Source of the DNA: JBAZHE01 sp964547855
Lineage (GTDB): Bacteria; Patescibacteriota; Patescibacteriia; Patescibacteriales; WJLG01
Length of the DNA: 64,000 nucleotides
Direction: 5' to 3'
NCBI GenBank assembly: GCA_964547855.1
Contig: CAZJPG010000002.1
Span: 1 to 64,000, forward strand
The position numbers and the translations under genes are program-made. Positions 1 to 7,427 of this stretch are shown here, in pieces (positions within the stretch are counted from its first letter, which is position 1; each line of letters starts with the position of its first letter). Under the pieces are notes generated by a model. It did not search any database. It was not told where the DNA came from and worked only from the letters and a program-made list of their open reading frames with translations.

Positions 1-17
1 TCACATTGTAGGAGCGA

Positions 18-470
18 GTGGAGAAAGTGTCAAAATTGCGGGGTACCTGCCAAGGTGAGAAGGATGAATATTATTTAATGCTTTTGGGAACTTTTCTTAT
101 TTCTGCTTTGCCGCTTTGCTATATTTTTGTAGATAAGGCTTGGCAAGTGTATCTCGTTCAATTTTTTAATGCCGTATCTTTCTCTTTGGTCATTCCGGCT
201 TGGCGTGTCATCTTTACCAAGAATATGGACAAGGATCGGGTAGGCTTCGAATGGTCGCTGGACGATGTTGGGGTCGGTGTCGCCACGGCTATAGCCGCTG
301 CACTGGGGTCGGTTGTAGCAGAGCGTATGGGCTTTGAATATTTGTTCATCTTTATTTTCTTTGTCGGGTTTGTGAGCGTTTTGGTCTTACTTTTGCTTTA
401 TCAGGGTGAAGGATCTTTTAGGGATTGGTTGAAGATCAGGCGCGATGGGCATGGTAAGAAGGGGGTGTAA
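18..470 (+). CDS. MFS-type transporter, C-terminal fragment
   Basis: The 150-residue product has four or five hydrophobic segments (about residues 20-38, 42-65, 83-100, 106-127) joined by short charged loops and ends in a basic tail, as in the last third of a major facilitator superfamily permease. A full MFS protein has about 400 residues, so this is only the C-terminal part. The GTG at 18 follows an in-frame TAG at 9, while another frame stays open from the window edge to about 56. The gene may therefore be frameshifted near 50, or the start may be false. A terminator hairpin follows at 505-537. The substrate cannot be inferred. Confidence 0.55.
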   Translation: MEKVSKLRGTCQGEKDEYYLMLLGTFLISALPLCYIFVDKAWQVYLVQFFNAVSFSLVIPAWRVIFTKNMDKDRVGFEWSLDDVGVGVATAIAAALGSVVAERMGFEYLFIFIFFVGFVSVLVLLLLYQGEGSFRDWLKIRRDGHGKKGV

Positions 471-504
471 AGGGCCAATTAAAACTAAAAGTCTAAAAAT
501 AGTA

Positions 505-537
505 AAAGAAACCATTTAAAAGGGGTTTCTTTCGTTT
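505..537 (+). terminator. Rho-independent terminator after the MFS fragment
   Basis: A perfect 9-bp stem (505-513 with 524-532) is followed by a short T-rich stretch. Confidence 0.7.
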
Positions 538-549
538 TATCCTGTATCA

Positions 550-578
550 TTGACATAATAATATATTTGTGCTAATAT
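550..578 (+). promoter_or_regulatory. Promoter of the DEAD-box helicase gene
   Basis: A TTGACA box at 550-555, a 17-nt spacer and TAATAT at 573-578 fit a housekeeping-sigma promoter. Transcription would start near 585, about 210 nt before the helicase start codon. Confidence 0.65.
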
Positions 579-584
579 AAACCC

Positions 585-795
585 ATTAACTAATATAGCC
601 AGTTTTAATTGGCTATGATTCGAATCTCTTAAAGCTCGCAATGTCATTGATGAAGTGACCTTGATGGCGGCCAGCCTCTCCATTTTAGGCGGTCGAACGA
701 GAATCGGGTCACTTATTTTATTTCCGCACTCATACCGTTAAAAGCTCCTCTTGGTAATATTCGCCAAGGGCGAGAGGGGGTGCGAAGACATCAAT
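585..795 (+). promoter_or_regulatory. Structured 5' leader of the helicase gene (candidate regulatory RNA)
   Basis: This stretch of about 210 nt has no good ORF. It begins with a 7-bp hairpin (595-601 with 610-616) and contains a second helix, AAGTGACC at 653-660 with GGTCACTT at 707-714, closing a loop of about 46 nt and followed by a T-rich stretch. Such leaders often mediate cold or autoregulatory control of RNA helicases, but I recognise no known RNA family here. The regulatory role is inference. Confidence 0.4.
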
Positions 796-2322
796 ATGAC
801 TGAAAACAAGAAAGAAGGCGTGACCTTCGACGGCCTTGGCATTGCCGAGAGCCTTTTATCTTCTTTAACGAAGAAAGGGTTTATTAACCCAACACCAATT
901 CAGCACCAGGCTATCCCTGTCGCTTTGCAAGGGAAGGATCTGGTCGGCATCGCTCAGACCGGAACTGGCAAGACGCTGGCTTTCGGACTTCCGATGATCC
1001 AAAGGATCGCCACTGTCAAAGGCAGGGGGTTGGTTCTTTTGCCGACTCGCGAACTCGCCGTCCAAGTCGAGGAGAGTTTGCATAATATCGGCAGAGAGGC
1101 TGGTCTAAGGACCGCTGTCCTTATCGGAGGCGATAGCATGGGCAGACAATTATCCGCCTTAAGGAATAATCCGCACATCATCATCGCCACTCCTGGTCGT
1201 TTGAACGATCATTTGGAGCGTGGCTCGGTTAAATTATCCGATACCAGCGTTTTGGTTTTGGATGAGGCTGATCTAATGTTCGATATGGGCTTTTTGCCTC
1301 AGATCGAAAAGATCATCGCCAAGACACCTAAGACTAGGCAGACTATGCTTTTTTCGGCGACTATGCCTTCGGAGATCATTAAGTTGGCCGAAAGGCATTT
1401 GACCTCTCCTTTGCGCATCGAGATCGCTTTCGCCGGCAAGACCGCTGAAGGTATCGATCAAGAGATCGTTATTCTTAAAAAGGAGGATCGTTTCGAATAT
1501 CTTGGTAAATTGCTTAATGAATATTCCGGTTCAGTTTTGGTATTTTGCCGCACCAAGAGGGGTGTGCATGCCATAACCCGTAAAGTCAAAGAACTTGGAC
1601 TTGAGGTTGGAGAGATTCATTCCGATCGTTCCCAGGCTCAACGTCAGCAGGCTTTGAACGCTTTTAAGCACGGCAAAATTCGTATTTTGGTAGCTACTGA
1701 CATCGCCGCTCGCGGTATCGATGTGTCTGGGATCGAGTTGGTCATAAACTATGACCTTCCTGATGATATCGGAGACTATGTCCATCGCATAGGTCGTACC
1801 GCTCGCGCTGGTAAGACCGGTAAGGCCATATCTTTGGCTATGCCGGATCAGATCGGTGACATTCGTGCTATCGAGAGATTGATAAAGAAAGACATACCTT
1901 TGACCAAAATGGTCGATTTTCAAGAGAGAAGAGTTTCTGTTCCGGCCGGAGTTTTACGCAATAGCCGCTCGCGTCAAGGACGTGGCGGTAGTATGAGAGG
2001 TGGAATGAGGGGCGGCATGAGAAGGTCTGGCGGTAATGATCGTCGCAGGAACAATGAGAACGACAGAGGTGGTAGAGGTTTTTCTTCTCGCAAAGATAGA
2101 GTCGGTTCAATGGACAGGGAAAATGGCGGCAAGAGAGGCTATCGTGGACGTTCTCGTGGAGCTGACGATGACATGCTTTTGAACCCGGAAAGAGTTCTAT
2201 TCACCGATCGCGACCGTTTTCGCGCCCAAGTCTTCGCTGACCGTGAGAAGCATTTCAAACAATTCAAACGCCGTCCTTCTGGTCGTTCCACTGGCGGTCG
2301 TTTCAGTAAAAAGAGCAGGTAG
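796..2322 (+). CDS. DEAD-box ATP-dependent RNA helicase
   Basis: This is a DEAD-box helicase that unwinds RNA duplexes at the cost of ATP, probably in ribosome assembly or mRNA turnover. Motifs appear in order: the Q motif (PTPIQHQAIP), Walker A AQTGTGKT, PTRELA, GG, TPGR, DEAD, SAT, the C-terminal lobe FCRTKRG, ARGIDV and HRIGRTARAG. After about residue 390 comes a basic RGG-rich tail (RGGSMRGGMRGG), typical of RNA-binding extensions in RhlE/CsdA-like proteins. The ATG at 796 is chosen over an upstream TTG at 751 because family similarity begins only after the MTENKKEG stretch. A long structured leader precedes it. Confidence 0.95.
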   Translation: MTENKKEGVTFDGLGIAESLLSSLTKKGFINPTPIQHQAIPVALQGKDLVGIAQTGTGKTLAFGLPMIQRIATVKGRGLVLLPTRELAVQVEESLHNIGREAGLRTAVLIGGDSMGRQLSALRNNPHIIIATPGRLNDHLERGSVKLSDTSVLVLDEADLMFDMGFLPQIEKIIAKTPKTRQTMLFSATMPSEIIKLAERHLTSPLRIEIAFAGKTAEGIDQEIVILKKEDRFEYLGKLLNEYSGSVLVFCRTKRGVHAITRKVKELGLEVGEIHSDRSQAQRQQALNAFKHGKIRILVATDIAARGIDVSGIELVINYDLPDDIGDYVHRIGRTARAGKTGKAISLAMPDQIGDIRAIERLIKKDIPLTKMVDFQERRVSVPAGVLRNSRSRQGRGGSMRGGMRGGMRRSGGNDRRRNNENDRGGRGFSSRKDRVGSMDRENGGKRGYRGRSRGADDDMLLNPERVLFTDRDRFRAQVFADREKHFKQFKRRPSGRSTGGRFSKKSR

Positions 2323-2356
2323 GTTGATTTTTCGCGTATATTTAGTAAAATAAAAT

Positions 2357-2545
2357 TATAATATAATAAGCCAGGATCGAAGAATCTGTGGCTAAAGACC
2401 AGTAGCAGGGGGTTTGTTTAAAGATTTCTTTGACGATGACACCTTGTTTTTGCGGGTTATCGGCCAAGAGGTTTTTAAATAAAACCCCTCGCTTCTCGCA
2501 GTCTTAGTCTTTTCTCTTGAGTTAAAAGAGAAGTTTTTTCGCTCC
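2357..2545 (+). promoter_or_regulatory. Promoter -10 box and structured leader/attenuator upstream of pyruvate kinase
   Basis: A TATAAT box (2357-2362) without a clear -35 would start transcription near 2369. The predicted RNA begins with a hairpin (2369-2373 with 2389-2393). It then holds a 12-position long-range helix with one mismatch (2404-2415 with 2482-2493). It ends in a weak 7-bp terminator-like hairpin (2512-2518 with 2526-2532) and six T residues at 2534-2539, only 12 nt before the start codon. The layout resembles an attenuator or riboswitch. The terminator stem is AT-rich, so its strength is doubtful, and the ligand, if any, is unknown. Confidence 0.45.
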
Positions 2546-2550
2546 GGCCA

Positions 2551-3603
2551 ATGACAAAAATGAATCCAAAGATCATGGCCAATGTCGGTTTACGCAGTGG
2601 TGATTACGATATCCTTAAGAAGATGGTCGTCGCCGGCGCCGATATTTTCCGTTTAAATTTTTCCCATGCCAGCAATGAGCAGTTAATAGAGCTCAAGGCT
2701 CATGTGGCCAAAATAAAGGAGGAGACAGGCAAGGACGTTAAGATCCTTCAAGATCTTTGCGGCCCTCGTATTCGTGTCGGCGTTTTACCGTACGATATAC
2801 ATATGAGCTGGGGAGAGATGTATTCCTTCGCTTTCAGTGATGAGTGCGATGTCGACAATAAATGCATCCCAATAGATAACAAGGACCTATATAACGATGT
2901 TCAGGTCGGCCAGCCGTTCTATTTGGTGAATGGAGCCATCGAGCTTAAGGTCACTGAAAAGAAGGATGGTAAGATATATGCCCGCGTCGATCGCGGCGGA
3001 CATCTTTCCTCTAAGAAGGGTATCAACGTCCCAGAGACTAAGCTCACTGGCGGCGGATTGACTCCTAAGGACGAAAAGGATGCGGCTTTCGGTCGTGAGC
3101 AGGGAGTTGATTATGTCGGATTGTCTTTTGCGCAGAGCGCCGATGACGTCAAACGTTTGCGCGCTATCGTCGGCCCAGACATTAAAATAATCTCCAAGAT
3201 CGAAAGCGCTACTGCTATCGATGTCGTCGATGAGATAATTCAGGAGTCCGATGGTATTATGATCGCTCGTGGCGACCTTGGCATAGAAATGCCTCTTGAG
3301 GAGTTACCGATCTTGCAGAAGGAGATCATTCGCCATGCCCATTGGCATAATAAGCCGGCTATCGTCGCTACTCAGATGATGCTTTCTATGGTCGAGAAAT
3401 CTTATCCGACCTATGCCGAAGTGACTGACGTCGCCAACGCCGTGTTCGACGGTGCCGATGTTTTGATGCTTTCTGACGAGACCGCTGTCGGTAATTATCC
3501 GGTGGAATGCGTAGAGACTATGAAGAAGATCATTAGCAAGACAGATGATTATTTCAACAAGATCAATTATTGGGATGTTGACGCTTGCAAGTGCAAAAAA
3601 TAA
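2551..3603 (+). CDS. pyk: Pyruvate kinase lacking the C-terminal domain
   Basis: The product converts phosphoenolpyruvate and ADP to pyruvate and ATP, the last step of glycolysis. It shows the N-terminal barrel start (KIMANVG, RLNFSHA), the catalytic stretch IISKIESATAI, the metal-binding signature IMIARGDLGIEMP, ATQMML and the segment TDVANAVFDGADVLMLSDETA. At 350 residues it is about 120 shorter than usual enzymes: it stops just after the barrel and has no C-terminal allosteric domain. The usual MLESM is MMLSM and PTRAE is PTYAE. A terminator at 3626-3657 follows, so the short end is not a recent nonsense mutation with the rest downstream. Confidence 0.9.
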   Translation: MTKMNPKIMANVGLRSGDYDILKKMVVAGADIFRLNFSHASNEQLIELKAHVAKIKEETGKDVKILQDLCGPRIRVGVLPYDIHMSWGEMYSFAFSDECDVDNKCIPIDNKDLYNDVQVGQPFYLVNGAIELKVTEKKDGKIYARVDRGGHLSSKKGINVPETKLTGGGLTPKDEKDAAFGREQGVDYVGLSFAQSADDVKRLRAIVGPDIKIISKIESATAIDVVDEIIQESDGIMIARGDLGIEMPLEELPILQKEIIRHAHWHNKPAIVATQMMLSMVEKSYPTYAEVTDVANAVFDGADVLMLSDETAVGNYPVECVETMKKIISKTDDYFNKINYWDVDACKCKK

Positions 3604-3625
3604 GATAAAACTTTTTGGCAAGATA

Positions 3626-3657
3626 AAAAAAGCGCCTCCGATTTCGGGGGCGTTTTT
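3626..3657 (+). terminator. Terminator after pyruvate kinase
   Basis: A GC-rich 10-position stem with two wobble pairs is flanked by an A run and followed by five T residues. Confidence 0.8.
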
Positions 3658-3719
3658 GTAAGAGCGGTGGTATAGTAAAATATTGATTTATCGCAGTTTA
3701 GATAGTATCATTTGATTGT

Positions 3720-4157
3720 ATGAAAGCAGTTGTACAAAGAGTTTCAAAAGCCCAGGTTTCTTCGGGCGGCGAGGTCGTAGGCCGAATCGGTAAAGGATTT
3801 ATGGTTCTTTTTGGTGTTCACTGCGACGATACCGAAGACAAGATCGCAAAAATGGCCGAAAAAATATATAAATTAAGAATTTTCGACGATGCGGATGGCA
3901 AGATGAATCTATCGCTTAAAGATGTCGGCGGTGAAGTGCTGGTCGTTTCTCAGTTCACGTTATACGGCGACACCGAGGGCAACAACCGCCCCAGCTTCAT
4001 TAAAGCGGCCAGACCAGAGAAAGCTCTGCCTTTCTATGAGCGATTCGTAAGTTGTTTAATAGAAAAAGGATTAAAAGTCGAGACCGGAAAATTTGGCAAT
4101 TACATGCAAGTGGAATTAGTCAATGATGGTCCGACCACAATAATAATAGATATTTAA
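3720..4157 (+). CDS. dtd: D-aminoacyl-tRNA deacylase
   Basis: The 145-residue protein removes D-amino acids (and glycine mischarged on tRNA-Ala) from tRNAs, protecting translation. It starts with MKAVVQRVSKAQV, typical of DTD, and carries both active-site signatures: SQFTLYG near residue 80 and NDGPTT near residue 136 (usually NxGPVT). The length is normal. The stop codon is one base before the next small ORF, and mutM follows, so the three probably form one operon. Confidence 0.95.
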   Translation: MKAVVQRVSKAQVSSGGEVVGRIGKGFMVLFGVHCDDTEDKIAKMAEKIYKLRIFDDADGKMNLSLKDVGGEVLVVSQFTLYGDTEGNNRPSFIKAARPEKALPFYERFVSCLIEKGLKVETGKFGNYMQVELVNDGPTTIIIDI

Positions 4158-4158
4158 T

Positions 4159-4263
4159 ATGGCATTCATAGACCCAGATAAGCCAGAGGTGACATTCGCC
4201 AAGATATTTATCTTGGAGTTTGCGGCCTTAGCAGCCATCTTCCTTTTGTTGAAGGTGGTTTAA
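4159..4263 (+). CDS. Small single-span membrane protein, 34 residues
   Basis: An ATG right after the dtd stop opens a 34-codon frame ending TAA, five bases before mutM. The product has a polar N-terminal part (MAFIDPDKPEVTF) and one hydrophobic helix of about 20 residues ending LLLKVV. The tight spacing, the membrane-like composition and the lack of any other use for the gap support a real gene. No family is recognised. It could be a short membrane tether or an accessory to translocation, but this is speculation. Confidence 0.55.
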   Translation: MAFIDPDKPEVTFAKIFILEFAALAAIFLLLKVV

Positions 4264-4267
4264 AAAT

Positions 4268-5152
4268 ATGCCGGAACTACCGGAAGTCGAGACGATCCGG
4301 CGGGATATGTCCGCCAAGATCGTGGACAAAAAAATATTGTCGGTCAAAGTGATGGATAAAAAGATGGAGGGGGCGAACAAACTGATCCGTCTTTTGACTG
4401 GAAATAAGATAATCGCCGCGCGTCGAATAGGCAAGCTGCTGATCTTCGATTTGAATGACAAACGACATTTTTTGATCCATCTCAAGATGACCGGGCAATT
4501 AGTCTATATAGACGGTGACGAGATAGTGGCTGGAGGCCATCCATTCAAAGAGGGTTCGGTGTTGGAAAGAGTTGGAGGAATGTTGCCGAATAAACATACG
4601 CGCCTCTCCATTTGTTTTGCCGCCGGCAAAGGTGATGACGAGGGCCAACTGTTCTTTAACGACACGCGCAAATTCGGTTATGCCAAGATTGTTTCCAGTG
4701 AGGAGCTTGAGATCATCGAGGGCGGTTATGGCATCGAACCGTTGCGCAAAGAGTTTACTTTAGAAAATTTAAAGAAGGTCATAAAGAACAGAAAGATCGC
4801 TATCAAAGCGGCTATCTTGGACCAAAAGAAAGTTTCTGGCATAGGTAATATCTATGCTGATGAGATATTGTTCGCTTCCGGCATTAGGCCAGAAAGGAAG
4901 GCTTCGTCGTTAAAAGACGCCGAGATCGCCAAAATCCACAAAGAGGCGGAAAGGATCATTGCTTTGGCCATAAAACATCGCGGAACGACCTTTTCCGATT
5001 ATGTCGATGGACAGGGGAATAAGGGCGGTTTTGTTCGCTTTTTGAAGGTTTATGGCCGCGATGGGGAGAAGTGTCCTAGATGTGGCCGTAAAATAAGCAA
5101 AAAAAGGGTTGCTGGTAGGGGTACTCATTTTTGCTCTTTTTGCCAAAAATAG
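4268..5152 (+). CDS. mutM: Formamidopyrimidine-DNA glycosylase (Fpg/MutM)
   Basis: This base-excision repair enzyme removes 8-oxoguanine and formamidopyrimidines and nicks the DNA by beta/delta elimination. The mature N-terminus PELPEVE supplies the catalytic Pro and Glu. The helix-two-turn-helix region has KVSGIGNIYADEILF, and the C-terminal zinc finger has CPRCGRKI then CSFC. At 294 residues it is slightly longer than usual, with an insertion around residues 85-115. It follows dtd and the small ORF in an apparent operon. Confidence 0.96.
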   Translation: MPELPEVETIRRDMSAKIVDKKILSVKVMDKKMEGANKLIRLLTGNKIIAARRIGKLLIFDLNDKRHFLIHLKMTGQLVYIDGDEIVAGGHPFKEGSVLERVGGMLPNKHTRLSICFAAGKGDDEGQLFFNDTRKFGYAKIVSSEELEIIEGGYGIEPLRKEFTLENLKKVIKNRKIAIKAAILDQKKVSGIGNIYADEILFASGIRPERKASSLKDAEIAKIHKEAERIIALAIKHRGTTFSDYVDGQGNKGGFVRFLKVYGRDGEKCPRCGRKISKKRVAGRGTHFCSFCQK

Positions 5153-5160
5153 GGCAATAT

Positions 5161-5188
5161 TTGACTTTTTTACGTTTTTTGTTATAAT
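5161..5188 (+). promoter_or_regulatory. Promoter of rpmG
   Basis: TTGACT at 5161-5166, a 16-nt spacer and TATAAT at 5183-5188. Transcription would start near 5195, about 55 nt before the L33 start codon. Confidence 0.75.
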
Positions 5189-5250
5189 TTGTACAGAAAA
5201 CATCCAGACCAAATGATGTTATTTTACTTTTTAAAATTTTTTTTAAACCT

Positions 5251-5406
5251 ATGTCACAGGACAACATGATCAAGCTGGAATGCACCGAGTGCAAGACGAT
5301 CAATTATTTTTCCAAGAAGAATAAGAAGATCCTGAAGGAGCGCTTGGAAATGAAGAAACACTGCAAGAACTGCGGTAAGCATACCATGCATAAAGAGACT
5401 AAATAA
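5251..5406 (+). CDS. rpmG: Ribosomal protein bL33
   Basis: The 51-residue protein carries two CxxC pairs (CTEC near residue 11 and CKNC near residue 38) flanking a basic segment, and ends KHTMHKETK. This is the zinc-ribbon form of bL33 in the large ribosomal subunit. The start ATG follows a good promoter. Its short length explains why simple ORF cut-offs miss it. A lipoprotein gene follows 20 bases later. Confidence 0.93.
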   Translation: MSQDNMIKLECTECKTINYFSKKNKKILKERLEMKKHCKNCGKHTMHKETK

Positions 5407-5426
5407 CTCTTTTATCATTTAAAGCG

Positions 5427-5858
5427 ATGGAATTTGGCGGGAGGCAAATCCAAGGGAGATCTATCAAGAAAGCCGCAGCTTTGGCGTTTTTGCCGTTCGC
5501 GGTTTTTTTGTTGTCCGGATGTCAGGCTGCGGACATGTTGAACGGTCTTAAATCGATGGACGATCGCGTCGGCGAGGCGTTCAACGGCTTTCAAGCCGAT
5601 CAGCAGAACGCGGCTATAAATTTTTTCGGCAAGAACACGAAGACCGAAGACTCAGCCACTAGCACCGAGATCACAGAGGCGCAGAAACGCAAGATCGACG
5701 ACTGGCTGGATGAGAAAGGCCTTAATCGCTACGGCGACGATAAGAATGCCATGTATAAAGGTGGAACACCGCTTTTCGATGAAGAGACTGGCGAAGCTAT
5801 CGACCGCTATGATTATATACTTTCACGTTATCCTAATCTTTTAGAGGAAATAAAATAA
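5427..5858 (+). CDS. Predicted lipoprotein
   Basis: The 143-residue protein has a basic N-terminus, a hydrophobic segment and the lipobox LLSGC with Cys at about residue 32, so it is probably lipid-anchored on the outer face of the membrane. The remainder is hydrophilic and helical (ADMLNGLKSMDDRVGEAF), with a C-terminal part rich in Asp, Glu and Tyr. No enzyme motif is seen. It sits 10 bases before the AI-2E family permease gene and may be co-transcribed with it. Function unknown. Confidence 0.7.
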   Translation: MEFGGRQIQGRSIKKAAALAFLPFAVFLLSGCQAADMLNGLKSMDDRVGEAFNGFQADQQNAAINFFGKNTKTEDSATSTEITEAQKRKIDDWLDEKGLNRYGDDKNAMYKGGTPLFDEETGEAIDRYDYILSRYPNLLEEIK

Positions 5859-5868
5859 ATATAAAAAT

Positions 5869-6918
5869 ATGAACAGAACATTTTTGACCAGAGTATTTTT
5901 GTTCGTGCTTTTGGGAGCTGTCATGGCCGCTTGCTATCTCATCTTTCGACCTTTTTTGATCGTGATGTTGATCAGCGCTGTTTTGGCCTCTGTTTTCTAT
6001 CCGGCCTATAATTGGCTAGTAAAGAAGACTGGCGGACGCTCGAAGATCGCCGCTTTGATCATGTGTCTTTTAATACTTCTGGTCATCATCATCCCTCTCA
6101 CAAACTTGATAATCTACGGTGCTCAGAAATTGATCGCCGCTTATTCCGATACTATAAGGTTCTTGAACAATAGTGGCATTGATCAGAATATAGAGACTGG
6201 CACCTTGTCCAAGGTTAGTGGTTGGTTCAATATAAGTGGCACAGAACTTAAGTCGATATTTTTGGACATCGCTAAAAAGTCTAGCAATTGGTTGGTCGAA
6301 GGCGCCACTGGCTTCGTGAAGGGCACGACGTCTTTCGTCATCTCTTTGGTCTTGATAATCTTCACTTTATTTTTCTTCTTCGTCGATGGTAAGAAAATGC
6401 TCGATAGGTTGATGTATTGGACCCCATTGCCGGACAAATACGACCGTTTGATATTCAAGAAATTTAAAGATGTCAGTTATAGCGTTTTCGTCTCTACGTT
6501 CGCCGTGGCCGCCGCTCAGGCAGCCTTATGCGCCATTGGTTTCTCGATCGTCGGTTTGCCTGTCTTTTTCCCGGCCATAGCTACAGCGCTTTTGTCCATG
6601 ATCCCATATTTCGGCGCCTATCTCGTTTGGGTTCCGGCTTCGATATATCTTTTGGTCACTGGCCAAATATGGCAGGGAATATTCATGATAATTTGGGGTG
6701 CTGGCTTGATCAGCACTATCGACAATGTTATAAGAATGTTCATGATCAAGGGTAAGGCCCAAGTTCACCCGTTATTCGTGTTATTCTCCGTTTTGGGCGG
6801 TATAACCGTCTTCGGTTTCTGGGGAGTAGTCATTGGTCCATTATTGATATCCTTAGCCGTTACCGTTTTGAATATCTACGACGAGATAGAATACAAGAAA
6901 ATATTGAGCAAAGGCTAG
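5869..6918 (+). CDS. AI-2E family (PerM-like) membrane transporter
   Basis: The 349-residue protein has the family layout: two N-terminal membrane pairs (about residues 7-45 and 58-85), a soluble helical segment (about 90-145), then four or five C-terminal helices. The central LIIFTLFFFFVDGKK and the late GITVFGFWGVVIGPLL segments are characteristic. Members export diverse small solutes; the autoinducer role applies only to some, and the substrate here is unknown. A terminator follows at 6941. Confidence 0.9.
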   Translation: MNRTFLTRVFLFVLLGAVMAACYLIFRPFLIVMLISAVLASVFYPAYNWLVKKTGGRSKIAALIMCLLILLVIIIPLTNLIIYGAQKLIAAYSDTIRFLNNSGIDQNIETGTLSKVSGWFNISGTELKSIFLDIAKKSSNWLVEGATGFVKGTTSFVISLVLIIFTLFFFFVDGKKMLDRLMYWTPLPDKYDRLIFKKFKDVSYSVFVSTFAVAAAQAALCAIGFSIVGLPVFFPAIATALLSMIPYFGAYLVWVPASIYLLVTGQIWQGIFMIIWGAGLISTIDNVIRMFMIKGKAQVHPLFVLFSVLGGITVFGFWGVVIGPLLISLAVTVLNIYDEIEYKKILSKG

Positions 6919-6940
6919 TGATATTTTTAAGGACTTGAAA

Positions 6941-6972
6941 AAAAGAGAGGATTTTGATATTCTCTCTTTTGT
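6941..6972 (+). terminator. Terminator after the AI-2E family gene
   Basis: A 9-bp stem, AAAAGAGAG at 6941-6949 with CTCTCTTTT at 6962-6970, ends in T residues. Confidence 0.7.
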
Positions 6973-6997
6973 CGCCTTAAGCGGCGGTTCAAAAAGA

Positions 6998-7071
6998 GCG
7001 GGGTTCGTATAATGGTAGTACAGGGGTCTCCAAAACCTCTAGCGTGGGTTCGATTCCTACACCCCGTGCCA
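6998..7071 (+). tRNA. tRNA-Trp (anticodon CCA)
   Basis: A full cloverleaf can be drawn: acceptor GCGGGGT (6998-7004) with ACCCCGT, a D-arm, an anticodon arm GGGGT/ACCTC enclosing CTCCAAA (anticodon CCA), and a T-arm GTGGG-TTCGATT-CCTAC. The discriminator is G and the terminal CCA is encoded. Having a normal Trp tRNA and TGA stops in neighbouring genes argues against UGA recoding. Confidence 0.95.
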
Positions 7072-7118
7072 ATAAAATTAAAAGACAGGGCTTTGATAGC
7101 CCTGTCTTTTAATTTTAT
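7072..7118. terminator. Bidirectional terminator with 21-bp perfect stem
   Basis: Positions 7072-7092 pair perfectly with 7098-7118 around a 5-nt loop. Both sides carry A/T runs, so it can end transcription from tRNA-Trp and from the opposite strand. Confidence 0.85.
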
Positions 7119-7119
7119 A

Positions 7120-7142
7120 TGGTTGGAATAGGAATCGAACCC
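7120..7142 (-). pseudogene. tRNA 3'-end-like fragment on the minus strand
   Basis: Read on the minus strand this is GGGTTCGATTCC followed by an acceptor-like end and a final A. It matches a T-loop plus 3' acceptor strand and shares 14 bases with the tRNA-Trp T-arm. No matching D-arm, anticodon arm or 5' acceptor strand was found beyond it. It may be a tRNA remnant or an integration (att-like) scar at the edge of the accessory cassette. Confidence 0.4.
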
Positions 7143-7300
7143 GCCCTAGGCGGGCAAGTAGGTCAGAAGTGAGCTATGAGACGCGAGGGAACGAGCGACG
7201 AATAAGCGAACGTCCGGCAAACATTCGGGGAATGTTTGCCGCTGACCCCTGGACAAGGGAGTGAGGCGGAATTCCGCCGCCGAACGACTGCAAGGCGTAA
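7140..7300. repeat. GC-rich block of hairpins at the cassette edge
   Basis: This intergenic block holds several palindromes: 7140-7145 with 7149-7154, a perfect 10-bp stem 7216-7225 with 7231-7240, and the 14-bp palindrome GGCGGAATTCCGCC at 7265-7278. GGTCAG at 7161 pairs with CTGACC at 7242. It is much more GC-rich than the genes that follow and has no convincing ORF. It looks like a palindromic intergenic repeat or a structured RNA. From 7300 to the SD site at 7415 I see only AT-rich sequence. Confidence 0.5.
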
Positions 7301-7427
7301 ATAATAAAATCATGTTTTGTAAATTGTGTTTTGACCGTCGCTAATTTTAGGGATAAAATTGACAATATATATAAATGATGTTAAATTAAAGAAAAAGTAC
7401 ATTAACAATATATTGGAGGATGAAATC

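Noticed and set aside
7141..7300. CRISPR array in the hairpin block
   Set aside because: The palindromes differ from each other and there are no regularly spaced identical repeats or cas genes.
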